From: Echinococcus granulosus
Taxonomy: Eukaryota > Platyhelminthes > Cestoda > Cyclophyllidea > Taeniidae
Reading direction: 5' to 3'
DNA length: 64,000 bases
Assembly (NCBI RefSeq): GCF_000524195.1
Contig: NW_020170425.1
Location: forward strand, 262,163-326,162
Of this stretch, positions 1 to 12,400 are shown in pieces. The number at the start of each line of letters is the position of its first letter. Positions within the stretch are counted from its first letter, which is position 1. The notes under the pieces are model-generated. The model saw only the letters and a list, made by a program, of their open reading frames with translations, had not been told where the DNA came from and made no database searches. The position numbers were made by a program, and so were the translations under genes.

Positions 1-129
1 CTCCCTTGATTTTTCTAACTAGTGCCAAAAAAAACTTATTTTCACCATAGCAACGAATCCCACGTCATATGCCTCAAGACCCAAGGCGACCACGACTATT
101 CAGAAGTAAAGTGGCAAGAGAGAGCGACT

Positions 130-505
130 AAAACCTCCCTGAACTTGACTGAAGACACGATGCACAAAGCAGATTACCTATGTGTACCTAGCACACGAAA
201 GGTATTCGGGTTACCGATTTTGCCTAGACGCCAGCCACCCAATGTGGTACAGTGACTAATTCTAAAGTAACTCCACAGCGAAACCGCTTTTGAGTNNNNN
301 NNNNNNNNNNNNNNNNNNNNNNNNNNNNNNNNNNNNNNNNNNNNNNNNNNNNNNNNNNNNNNNNNNNNNNNNNNNNNNNNNNNNNNNNNNNNNNNATTTG
401 AACTACCGGCACGGCCCGGACCGAGCCGGCGCACACAGCTTGGTACAGAGGCCAAGTCGAAAGTGGCTCCTCACTAATGCACAGAGATAAGCAACCATCG
501 CATTA
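130..505 (-). repeat. Two-unit interspersed repeat, copy 1 (reverse orientation, interrupted by gap)
   Basis: Read on the minus strand this stretch matches the repeat copies near 20.6, 28.7 and 43.7 kb. The part at 396-505 gives a unit starting GCGATGGTTG with a 'cgacttggcc..tgtacca' core. The part at 130-295 gives the second unit, with 'ttactttagaatt', 'ccacattgggtggctggc' and the closing 'gtcttcagtcaa..cagggag' stretch. The 100-N gap lies between the two units. Similarity was judged by eye and the outer edges are approximate. Confidence 0.6.
296..395. other. Assembly gap (100 N)
   Basis: There are exactly 100 unresolved bases. The gap separates the two units of a repeat copy, as do the two other gaps in the window. 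The true length is probably unknown, since 100 N is a common placeholder. Confidence 0.97.
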
Positions 506-2535
506 CACAGAAATACAGTCATTAAAATGACATAAAATAATTTTATTATACTTTAAGTGAATTCTGACATTCAAATAAGGTGCAGAAAAGTTATTAAAAA
601 ACTGCGGCTAAAGTGACTTGCTATGAAAGTTAGTGAGACTATGGTTATAACTCAGAATATTTACTTCCAACCAAGCAAATGTGCGATCTATAAGGACCTA
701 ACTGTACACGTAATTGACCACAGAGCTAAGCAAACTAGTAAATTATTACACCTAAAGTGACTTCGGGAAAAAATCTGAGAAAGTGAAAAGGCTAGTTGCA
801 GCAATCTAGTACCTTGCTCACTATGTTTGACCGCGCAAGAACCGACTCATCGCAAGTTTTACTTGAGGATTTGATGCATGCTGATAAGCATACAGCAATT
901 GTTCTATGCTGCTTTGGCATACTAGAAAGCAAAAGGCCAAAAGTGCTACAGTTATAAGCGCAAATGACTTAAAGAAATAACTTTTCTGCTTGCTCACCAT
1001 AAAAGGTATACCACATTAGGAACCAATTCTACCTTTGCGCTTCCAATGACCAAGTTAAGTACGAATGGCCAACTTGACAGCATTTCAACAATGCCAAAGT
1101 AACAAGGAAATGTGGAGCGAGACTCATCGGTCTGCGCTTCCCCATTCCTAGCGTTCTTAGACAAGCCCGATTGATTCATTTTGGACATATTTATTAGAGA
1201 TAAAAAGATGGAGAGGGAAAATACAACGTTCAAGAAGGAGGGGGGGGGGGGTGGCAGTCATTAGGTACGGGAGAGGACGATCCGGTCACGCGATTCGAAT
1301 TTCCTTCTTGCCTCCTCCCTGAAAGGTACATTAAACCAATATAATATTACAGAAAAATGAGTCCGACTTTTTTTGAGCGGAAATATTATGATGCCTTTCT
1401 TGCTAAACAGCTTGAAATTGTGGACAAGCATCAAACGAGTGACCACTAACTCAAGAAGAGTACGGTCTGTGTATCATCGGCCAAAGGAAGTGCATTGCCT
1501 TTTCCTCAATGCTCGAGAGCCAAGTGACAAAATCCATCTAAAGTTGGGACTTAGGAATACATTGTAACGTAACGAAACAAATGTAAGATTATTCAATGGT
1601 TAAAAATTGCTAGCTTTTGGGTTGCTTTTAGGGCATTAAAAACATTTTGTCTGCCGGCGTGTAGGATGAATCAAGAGAAGTTAGAAGGCCAACGACCAAG
1701 TAATTCGGTAGTCTGTTTGGTCTCCATCGACTGTAAGCAAACAGAATGCGATCTTTCATGCCAATTTGTTTATCCAAACTCTAGGCTTAGTGAGGTGCAG
1801 TGTATGATAATGCAATTCCTAAATTAATTGAATATGCCTTGCAGGTGAGAAACACTCAAGGATTCGTTAGGATTCCCCAAGGTAGACTAAAATATGAAAA
1901 GGACACACCTTCGACAGATTCTTGCGTCTACGAATATCAATAAATATGACGTTATCTAATCAGCTTCTTAAGTTAGGGGTCTAGGAGGAAAAGGTGAACA
2001 ATGAACCTGTTGCAATATTTTCTGTTGAAACACTTTGACAAGGATCATGTTTATTTTGCCTAATACTTTTTGAGAAGTATAAAAAACCTTTTTATATTCT
2101 ACATGGAACGTTTATTGGAAATTTTGTTTCACTAGCTTGCTAAGATTTATTTTTGAACACGTTTTCTTCCATAAAATTTGAGTTTTTACAAATTCTGAGT
2201 TGTTTTCTAGTAAGTTTCAAAATTACCTTTGTGGCATTAGTATTCTTTGTTTTACGCCTTGGAAGGCTAGTGTGCACTTATGAAGCATCGGTGAGACGAT
2301 TTGATCTCCTAATTTGTTGTTGACATAACCACCGGAGCCCCAAACTGGATACTTGCCTTTTCTAAGCCTTTTTCCATTTATCTAAATTGACTTAACAGTG
2401 GGTTTCAGTTTGTGACTTTAGGGTCAAATTGAGTCATCTTTGCTAGTCGTCATTTCTGAGAAATTCTTTCAAATGATACGTATAGTCCGCGTGTTCACCG
2501 TTATATTCCCATCCTTTAATTCCAGTTTTGCTTGA
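506..2535. other. Gene-free stretch upstream of the phosphatase gene
   Basis: AT-rich sequence with no coding region I can support. It contains a run of about 14 G just before 1252 and a fragment of a SINE-like repeat at about 1250-1345 (listed separately). One or more 5' exons of the phosphatase that starts near 2536 may lie here, but I could not identify one. Confidence 0.5.
1250..1345 (+). mobile_element. SINE-like tRNA-related repeat, 3' fragment
   Basis: The segment carries a B-box-like word, CGATTCGAAT (about 1291-1300), followed by 'gcctcctccctgaaag.tacatt'. This is the same ending as the longer copy at 56140-56372. Only the 3' part is recognisable here. Homology was judged by eye. 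Confidence 0.4.
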
Positions 2536-3225
2536 ATCCTGGCGTTGAACAACTCAATTAAAGATTTCGACCAAAGGCTTTTACGGTCTACAACTGTCCA
2601 AGTTCGTACACCGGATGGGCGTGTGCTGGTTACCGATCGCAATGGCAGCGTTATTTCCACTATTACGAGATCGGGGCATCTCAGCGACGATATATCACGA
2701 TACGGTTTCATAGTCAACAACGAGCCTGATCTGGGAGTGGGGGAAGTATTGGTGCAAGGTACCACCTATTATTTCGGTATGGGTGCAATGGTTTCACATA
2801 CTGCCATTTTAGGTTCGCAAGACGTTGCTGAAGATTTTAACACTTTGCAGGATAAGGGGATAACTCACATCGTTAACTTGATAAGCAACTATGCAGAAAA
2901 TAAATTTGAGGATCAGTTTGAGTACTTGTCCTGCACCTTGTATGATGACATGCAGGCGGACTTGATGCCAATTATTACCTCTTGCTGCTTTTTCATACGA
3001 GAGAGGGTGCTCCCTTCTCATGGTCGTCTGCTCATTCATTGCAATGTGGGCGTTTCTCGCGCCCCATCTGTCCTCATCGGTTGCCTTATCAAACTCTACC
3101 AAATGCCTTTCGATATCGCCTATAGAACTGTCAATGACGCACGAAGCATCTCTCCAAATCTTAATTTTAAAATGCAGCTGCGGGCCCTCAGTGAGGAAAT
3201 AGTCCCCACGAGAATAAAAAAATGA
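2536..3225 (+). CDS. DUSP19-like dual-specificity phosphatase (5' end unresolved)
   Basis: Predicted dual-specificity protein phosphatase that removes phosphate from Ser/Thr and Tyr, probably on MAP-kinase-pathway proteins if it behaves like DUSP19. The open frame runs from 2536 to the TGA at 3223-3225. The signature loop HCNVGVSRAP is visible, with the catalytic Cys codon at 3040-3042; a candidate general-acid Asp lies in LYDDMQ, and LGSQDVAED and ARSISPNLNFKMQL match the family. The N-terminal part (NNSIKDF..LLR..TPDGRVL) also aligns with vertebrate DUSP19, which argues against a generic DUSP. No in-frame ATG occurs before about 2778, and a TGA lies at 2533, so the start must come from an upstream exon or the exon must begin at a weak acceptor at 2562-2563. 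Length from 2545 is 226 residues, close to DUSP19. The usual SRS after the loop Arg is SRAP here, as in some active members. The gene is tail-to-tail with the TGFBRAP1 homologue. Confidence 0.85.
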   Translation: MLALNNSIKDFDQRLLRSTTVQVRTPDGRVLVTDRNGSVISTITRSGHLSDDISRYGFIVNNEPDLGVGEVLVQGTTYYFGMGAMVSHTAILGSQDVAEDFNTLQDKGITHIVNLISNYAENKFEDQFEYLSCTLYDDMQADLMPIITSCCFFIRERVLPSHGRLLIHCNVGVSRAPSVLIGCLIKLYQMPFDIAYRTVNDARSISPNLNFKMQLRALSEEIVPTRIKK

Positions 3226-3278
3226 ATATGCCTCACTTTAATTGGTGTTAGCTCATGATCTATTCTGTCTATTAAATT

Positions 3279-3284
3279 AATAAA
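3279..3284 (+). terminator. Candidate polyadenylation signal of the phosphatase gene
   Basis: AATAAA lies 54 nt after the phosphatase stop codon and before the end of the convergent gene at 3414. Canonical sequence and sensible spacing; no transcript evidence. Confidence 0.5.
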
Positions 3285-3413
3285 CTGTTTTTTAATACTG
3301 ACTCATTCCCATATATTTAGCATCAGAAATGCTTAGCGAGATTAGGACACTAACGCATAGGAAATCAGTCGATATTTTAAATTTGATAAGAATAATTAGA
3401 ATGAGAAAAAGAC

Positions 3414-6400
3414 TCATAGTTTGCTGTCCGCCTGGAGGCAGTGTAGATGGACAACGCTAAAAGGAGAATGATCAGGGGCAAGGATCCAGGCGAAGGGTCG
3501 ATGGGAGCCGTAAGCGCTCAAGGGGAGCTGACAACAGGCACAGAGGGATGCCTCAGTCACAGGAAGTCCGTGTGAAATGGAAGCCACCGCCTCTGTTTGC
3601 GATGCAGAGGCAAGGCGCGCAGCCAGACCAAGCTCCATGTTGGAAGCGGATACGCGTGTCAGCGTCGACTTGAGCGCACGCGTCAGGAATGCGGAGGCGG
3701 TGTTAGTGAGAGGCCAGTCTTCAGGGAGGGCCTTGCAGATCTGCAAACTCACAAGTAAGACTAGTCGATCTTACGATGAGACCTCGGTCACCGGTATATT
3801 TTTAAAGGGTATGCATCGACAGAGACTGCAAATAATGGAGGATTTTTGCCCAAGAGCTCCACTGAACTCTTCTTATGAGCACGATTAGTAAACTAGTTTA
3901 GAGCAATGGCAATCTTGGTTAAACGGGATTTTAAAAAAATCAGTGCTATCCACAAATTACCTCCACGAAATCGAGGTTCGGGATATCCCTCTCCAACAAT
4001 TTTTTTGATTGTTCGAGTAGAAGCTTGTCTGAGCTGAAGACAGAATCGAATGCGTGAGAGGCTATCCATGCAAAAATCGAAGCATTGAATCGAGTATACT
4101 GCAGTTTGCGTAGTATGTACAGCTAAATTTAATGAAGACCCATTTCGAACCGGACTTGTACACAAGGGCGATGGCAGGTGTGATCAGTTGACGCAGAATA
4201 TGGATTTCAAAGTGTACGTTGGTAGTGGATGTCTGTGTGAGGCACAAAGCCAATAATCCGTGAGTAAACTAACCTGCAAAGAAGAAGTTGTATAAGAACA
4301 GTGTAGACGTGTGGTGTCAAAGGCACCTGAGAGGAGGCCTTAGAAGCATTTTTATCTTGATGACACCAAAGAACACTTTGTTCTGCTACCTTCTGCCGTG
4401 CTTCTAAGGTAGCACACCACGCGCAAAAGCGCAGAGCAGCATCAAGGTCGCGCTTCCTCAGCAAAAGGAGCTCCAATGCTTCGTTGTATTTTTTGAGCTA
4501 CAGAAAAAGGAAAACTAAAGATTGAACAATAGCTAACTTCAAAAGTCCGAGGCATTTGAGGTGAAAATGCCTTTGTGTAAAGGCTATGGCCAACAAACAA
4601 TTTAATTTGAAGTTCAAAAAAGACACGCAATTAAAATTTGCCAGCAGACGGATGTACTTTGCCCAAAAGAGTGACATATTCTTCAGCGAAAAGAGAGGCC
4701 GAAGGCGATGACTTTAAGGCTTCCAGAAGTTTTCCCGTTTGGCAGTCTTCCAATTGAGAAAGAGTGTATCGGAAGCGGCGCCTTAGAAAAAAGCAGAAAA
4801 TTCCTGTACACAACAAGGTATCAGTAAAATTGAGAAACATTAAGATACTCAAATTAGAATTGTGTTTGCTTAGGGATTAAGGAATTCGAAATATTTACTT
4901 GTTTGGCAGTACCGACCAACAATGAGTCGTCGATTTACCTTTGCCTCTCAAGGCGTTCAGCATCGTTTGCTTCAGCATACTTAAGAAGGAGGTCCATTTG
5001 CAACTCAGCAAGTAGTGTATGTCTTGAAGACTCCTTTATCGGATTAAAAAATAAAATCCAATTTATTAAAGCTGCGGTATATATTCAACCACTTGCGCAA
5101 AAAAACTCACCAAGCGAGTTATATAAAAGGAGAAATCGTTTTTGAGAAGGGTTTCAAACAACCATATTTTCATTCAAATAATTGCATAGTGAAAGGCACG
5201 ACACCAATATGGCAATTTCAGAAGTTGGAACCCACAAAACCACATTAAATGTTTTTTTTTTTTCACAGGAGAAGATGGTGAATCAACAAAGTCGTCACTT
5301 TATTTAATTGAGCTACCGTGGAATTTGTGACTCCAAAAATACAAAGAAAAAACACATTTAACGTAAAAACACATCAAGCAATAACATCGGTTTCAAGAAT
5401 GTCGGGCTGTAGGAATTTAGCCAGTTGACAAAGCACCCCAAAATAAAGGAATCTTTTTTACCTTATCGCCAGCTTTGAAGATCCGATACCAAAGAAAGTT
5501 CTCCGCCAAACTGGGATACCGCGGTAGAAGGCATTTGAGGAGGCTGGTAGGCGCGAAGACGAAAGTGGAGGCCTTAGCATTGGCAGTGTTTGTGGAGGCG
5601 CCAGCACCGTCCCACTTAGTGATACAGGCGAGGCGTTGCAACAGACAGTCTGCCAGCTCCGCAGCGCGCTCCCCACCTACACTCAGAAGGTCCTGCAGGT
5701 GGCGCGCGACGAGTTCTACGTACACTGTGCTACCTGTTAAGGCGGATTCACTGTTGACACCACCAGATTCTCCGTGATGGTCAATGAAGGAAAAGATATG
5801 GCATTTGCACGCATCTGGTGATGTCAGAGTGCTAGAAAGATTAAAAGTGTCAGGGCTAATATCTGATTAGAGTACTTTCTGATAAAATAACGTCAAGCAT
5901 CCAAATGTCACATCAAAATAGCTCATTTTTGGATGTGCATTATAGCAAATAACAGAAGCACTCCAGAGGGGTTGGAGAGCAAAGTTTAACTGCAAAGAAC
6001 AAACACATTAAAGACAAATAGATAAAATACACTGGAAGAAACTGGAGATAGTTCAAGACAGTAGCAATGTAAGAATCGAAGATTTCTACTTTATTTACCT
6101 TTAACAAAAAAGCTGCTTTATGCTTTTCTAGATGTCAGTAACATAATCGAAACTTGGTGCAGGGGTTAAAGGAACAGAAATTGCACAAGTACATGTTAAC
6201 GGATAAAATTTACTTACGTGAATAGCGCATCCGTAAAAAAATCTGGACCAGGAAAGTGCACATCGGTTAAGACTTCAAGTGCTAGACTAAAATAAAAACA
6301 GCAGTTTTAAAACAGGAAAGAGTTGACATAAATATCGTGGTGGGAGATTACTGTGAATATACGAAATGGCTAAGCAAGAGGTAATCATGAAGAAAAAATG

Positions 6401-9400
6401 ACCACATTTAACATCCAACACTTAAGTTATTTCCTTAGTAAACTGCTGGATCCAAAATCAAACACAAATTATTCATTAACGTAAAGCAGTAAAATTAAGG
6501 GTAAATAAACTAATGCACCTTGAAACCCTCAAAATGGATTTAAGCGACTGATGTGAGCAAGTGGCCTAGAGGTCTAAATGCACTGAGGCAAACTAGCAGG
6601 GATGTATTTTATGAGAGGAGTCAAAGACAATGGAACCCGGCATAAGGGTAAAGGGGAATCCAATACAGTAAGAAATCTGACAAACAAGTTACCTCCTCCA
6701 AATATCAAAAGCGGCCTCAACACTGCCATTCCATCGGTACAACAAAGCCTTAACGTGATATGCATGATGCCCTTCGAGAAAGATCAAGAGATCTTCAACA
6801 TCAACGTTTGATAAGGAGTTGACCAACTCCTCCCAGCTCTCATAGCCCCAACCGCGGATGAAGGGACTGTTTTCGGCCAAATGTACACATAGTTTTAGAA
6901 TTGCAGTTTCGACAAGCTGAAAACTCACCAAAGACAAGGATGATTAAATTATGAAGGAAATAAGTTTACGGGTAAGTGGTGCTAAGTGAAATAGCTATGG
7001 TACTGGTAGAGTGCGGTAGGAAACTATGTTTACAGCGGCACTTGGAGGGCAAAGCACCAACTCAGCGCCTCAGCATTTCCTTCGTAAAATTGGCCATGTG
7101 TTACCCACTTTGGTTACGCATGGTAGTAAAGGTGCGGCTGTCAGGAAAAGTCAATAAATTTGATTTACCATAAAGGCGGTATTTTGACCTGGCACATAAA
7201 AATACAGTCAATGGATGGAGATGACACAACTGCTAAATGGATCCCACAGGCTGAGAGCGGAGATAGAGAGAGATGGGAAGAATGTCCTTCCACTTCTCGT
7301 GAACTGCCTGTAAATTTACTTTCTGGTTACAAGATGCAATGGGCGTTGAATCGCCCACTAAAACTAGTTTCAGGTCGTCAATTTATATATGTCAATGCTT
7401 ACAAGCTTGCCACACAAAGTCTTACATTCCGTCGGCTGATTAAAGAAGTTGACGAGCGTCAAAAGAGGCGGCGCAATCGACAAGATCAACAGCATCGCCA
7501 ACGTGAGCATTCAAAAGAACATCCACTACTCATTGATTGCCATCTTAGCACTGACGTCAATGATTTGGCTTTCGCCATTCATTTCTGTCACTTGGGAGAG
7601 TGCCGAATATCCACCACCACCGTAATTGAACGATCAGAAACTTTGCCAACGAAAAGAAGGGATGAAAAATCAAAAAACAAAGAAGACCTCCGAGGTACTA
7701 CAAATACAGTACTCCTGAGCACCGCACAGCTGCACCTGACAACGACAGTAGCAGAATGCAATCTAACGTGTGGCTTGCGAGTGGCAAATACTTACGGAAT
7801 GGAAAGCCTTCACAAATACTGTATCGCCTACTTGAAAACAAATCTGAATTTAGAAAGTTGCTGGACCCTCTGGAAAATTATATTCACAGCTCCAAACACC
7901 TCCACAAACACTAACATAAGTCAGATTGATGAAAAAGCAGGTCATGTGCTAATAAAATTCATGCATGAAAATTTTCGCAAATTTACACTAAGGGCGCTTT
8001 CAAGGGGTTTTGCACACTTTAGCGCCTCCGAACTTGAATTCCTTCTTGCCTCGGACAGGCTAAATGTCCGCGCTGAATCAGAGGTAGTAGATATAATAGA
8101 GGCATGGATCAGTGTGCAATCGAAAAATTCTGACGCGCTGCTCAAGTTTACTCCACGTCTAATCGAACATTGCGTGAGACTCGATCAGTTAGAAGTAGAT
8201 GAAATTAATCGTTTATTGAAGCTTCCAGGGATGCAAATGAAAAGGAATCATCAGGCAACTCGAACGGGCAATGGCGTAGTACGGAATTCACTGGTTACCA
8301 TTCCCGATTCCTCTCGTAATTATGAATCACGAAACAGATGTGTTTGGATGCTTCAGCAGTTACGACGGCGTCTGCTTCGAACGACACGAAACCTCCGATC
8401 TTTATCCTCCCGATTAGGAGACCAAGACAGTGGGAGAGTTAAAAACTGGTCTACTCTAGGTCCCAGAGTACCACATGAAGCAATCGTTGTATTTGGGGGC
8501 TGGGAGAACGGTCAACCATGTAGAAATGTCAGAGTGTTAGATTCACGTCGGAAAAAGTGGAAAACCTACAACACCGAGTTGGAATCAAGTCTCGTGTTGC
8601 CGCATCCTCTCATGAGCTTCGGAATCGCAAATGTGGATAACGAAGTTATTTACATTGCGGGAGGAGAAAGCAGAAGTGGTCACGCTACCCAGGAAGTGCT
8701 TCGGTATGAACTCAAGAGCAACAGTAGCAGTCGAGGCTGGAAAGGCTGCGCACCAATGCACGATATTCGTAGAGACTTGATTTTGGTAAACTTGAAAGAC
8801 AAAACGCTCTATGCAATTGGAGGCGATAACAATCGCACAGTCCTTGACTCTGTAGAGGCTCTTGCATTGGATAAGGGTAAATCAAATGGTTGGGTAGAGG
8901 TTGCACGCATGATAATTCCCCGAGGAGCTCCAGCCGGTGATGCGGTCGGTTCGCTGATATATGTTTGCGGTGGATATACGGAGAGTAGAATGGAGTCTTT
9001 GACAAACAGTTGCGAGACCTACAACCCAGAGACTAACCAGTGGACAATGATACAACCGATGACGCAACCGCGTTACTACGCTAGTGCAGTTTGCTACCAG
9101 AACCACCTGTACATTCTCGGTGGGGGAGGAGATAACTCAGCGAGAATGACAACATCTGTGGTCGCTCTGGGCTACAGTAGCACTGTGGAACGATACACCC
9201 CAGAAGAGGGTGTGTGGGAGTTAATGCCATCCATAGCTGAACGGGCTGATTTTGCAGCGTGTGTACATGAAGACAAGATCTTTTGCATAGGCGGTGGAGG
9301 TGAAGCCTTCTGTACGGCGGACATAGAGTATTGGCGACCATGGGTGGGAAGAATTCAAATAGGCGAGGAGCGCCATTCATGGAGAGGTGAGAGAGATAAC

Positions 9401-12400
9401 TCCGAGCATCCGATAAATGAGAGCACGCCAGGACCCAGTTCCGTCAACGCACCCATTTGGATGCCGGTGAGTGAGGGCGACGACGGTATTACAAGTCTCA
9501 GTCCACAGTTGCCTGTGGAAACGTTTGACAGTTGGCACAAAGGAGCTCAACTTCCACTTCCCCTATGGGGTCATCGGTGTGTGTCTATCAATGGAGTGGA
9601 CAAAGTCATTCCACTTTTATCGGGGGAATCAAATCCAGATTCCAGCGCGACAGTCTCGAATGGAACGCCTAAAAGTGTGGGGCCTTGTCGATGGAAAGTA
9701 AAGAGAAGCGCATCGAATACCATTCTCGCCATAGTGGATGTACACGAGTCGATGCCCCAGAATGAAGAAAAAGAAAAAGCTGAGGATGGAGGAGAGGAGA
9801 ATGGAAAAATTGAAGTTCGGGTTGGAAAGAGGACCATGCTGGTTGAGTACTAAGTAAGAAAGGCAGACGTCACAAGAATCACAGAATCATCAAGGCGATT
9901 ATATGCAAGGACTTTGTTTCAGGAAGAACAGCGGTCACCAGTATTGGTGAGGGCTATTTGGTCATGCATGGTTCAAGAACTGTGCTGATTCTAGCTAAGA
10001 GCGTGCTTGATTAAAGGATGATATTAAGCCTGCAGTATTTGAAGGCATATCCTCCAAAATAATACGCATTATAAAATGTTTGTTTAGAAAAACTAAAACG
10101 TTTCTAAATGAACAACATAACGTGAAAATGAACACAAACAATGATAGATACGGCGAGTTGACTTATTCAAAAAAAGGGACACTTAATGGAAAAGCTATTT
10201 GGTAGAATAGCAAGCCTGCGTTTATGACGAAGACTAAGACGTGTAACGGGGTGTTAACAAAAGCTAGAGGCAGAAAACAAATTCAACCGAAATTACCAAT
10301 ATACCAAGTAACTAAAGTTCTTCAATTTTAATGAGTGACAATGACAAAAATATGAAGTAATTTAGGAGATGATCTATCAATCCATTTAATCTGACTATAG
10401 GTGCAACACAATGCAAAAAACAATCCCAAATCTACACTACATAGAGTACCCGCTTCGATATAACTAAAAAATAAATACACTAGAGATGCTTCACTTGAGA
10501 CAATGTAATAACTACACCAATGTGGATGAAAGGGGCAGCAACGATGGTGTCGCTACCTGAAAGCAGAACAATGCAGAAGAACAAATTACCTAGATTCACT
10601 ATATATTTAGAGGAATGGTAACTTTGAGTTACAGATCTGTACTGATAAGTTAAAGGAAAATCCATCTAGTCATTAAGTAAAGCCATATTTTGGTGGAGAA
10701 ACAGAGATTAGAGGCACCAATGGAGCTGGATAAAGTCAATTAGAGAAGTATTTACGTGCTGACCTGGGCGTGTTTGGAAAATATTCTTCCACGACGGTTT
10801 TCAAGTAAGAAATCTAAGAGGAATTTCCGGAATTCGTTGACGGAAATACCAAGGTTCTCGCTTAGATCGAAGATATTGGATAGTGGTTCACCGGCCCATG
10901 TGCTCGAGCTTGCTTTGGCAGCCGCAGTTATATTCAAATTTGGATCAGCAATATAAGCATAGTCACGGGGAAGCAAGTCCACATAACGACACAACAGCTA
11001 GGTGACTTTGAATTTTAACACAAAAAACCATACCTCCCGAATATCTAGCGAGGATTTTTCAAAAAATTTTCTTGATTGAGTTAATTGGCCTGTTGTGAAT
11101 AGGTAGAGACCCATTAATGTGTAAACTCGTTTAGATCGCTGGAATAAGGAAAAAATAACCGAAGAATCATGACATACTGCAGTGAATATATTCTTTGCTC
11201 CGCTGCTGGTAGCAGGACGATGACTGCACAATTCAGCTAATTTTGCATATTCCTTGTGAATAAGATCAGAGGCATCGGAAAGGCAGCCAGCCAGAATAAG
11301 TCTCTTTGCCTCAAGATCCCAAGTTTCTGGTCGAATAACACGCATGCGCGCACCGCTGGTTGTATCCTGCGACACCACGAAAACCATGTTCCGACTTAAA
11401 GACATGCACGCGGCACAAACGTTCTCTACAATCAAAGTTTGGATCTGCTTTTGCTGGTTAGCACTAAGGACTTGTGTTAAAAACTAGAAAATGATACCAG
11501 TGTATAGAGACGAATTCATCGTCAACTGCGAAGACTAGTTGCTTGCGATGAAACAAGGCAAACAGATTAGTAGATAGCGTCAGCGGTGGACGCCTAGACT
11601 GCCCATTAGTATCGACGAAAACTCCTAGTGAACCCGGACCTGAGAGCAAAAATTCATCCTGCCAAAGTACAAAAAATCTCATACACATACCTTGGACACA
11701 GGCTCTATAAGGGGCTGAACACGACTGCCACTGCAATCAAATATCTCATCACATGTTTTCGTTTTAAGATTGACGCCAAAATACTTATTACTCGTCGCAA
11801 CAATCGCATAGCTATCCAAGCATCTCTAAAAGGAATAAATGAAAAAAGGAACTAGCGAATGCACCACAGCAAGCACCGAAGAAGGGAGATTAATAGTATT
11901 CACCAAATCCCAACGTGATTTTATAACTCTGTAAACATAAAGAATATGATTTTCGCTACAGACAGCGAGCTAAACAGATAAATCACTGTAGCAAGAAGTA
12001 CGATTGAATGTCGCTCAGTCGATAGGGAACTATCAACAATCGAGAAAGTGGAGACCCCATCCAATACCGACCGCAAATTTGAACATTCCAACTTCTCGGC
12101 ATCAAAGAATCGTAACTTTCTTCCCGACAAGGCAGCAACAAGTTCAGTATACTGAGAGGCTTGCAGTAGAATGATGGCAGTTTCCTAGTAAGTTGTAAAA
12201 TATTTAACCAATAAACTACAGATATCCGACGTGAAAACACAACACTGAATGAATAGCAAGTTTTCTGGTCTTCAACTTCTTCAAAAACAAGTTGCATGAT
12301 ATACCTGAAATTCGAACAGAGAAAACTGAACGGGAATGCGCATTTCAAGTGAAATCAGTCCGACATTAGACCTAAAGATATTACTAGTATGGATGAGCGA

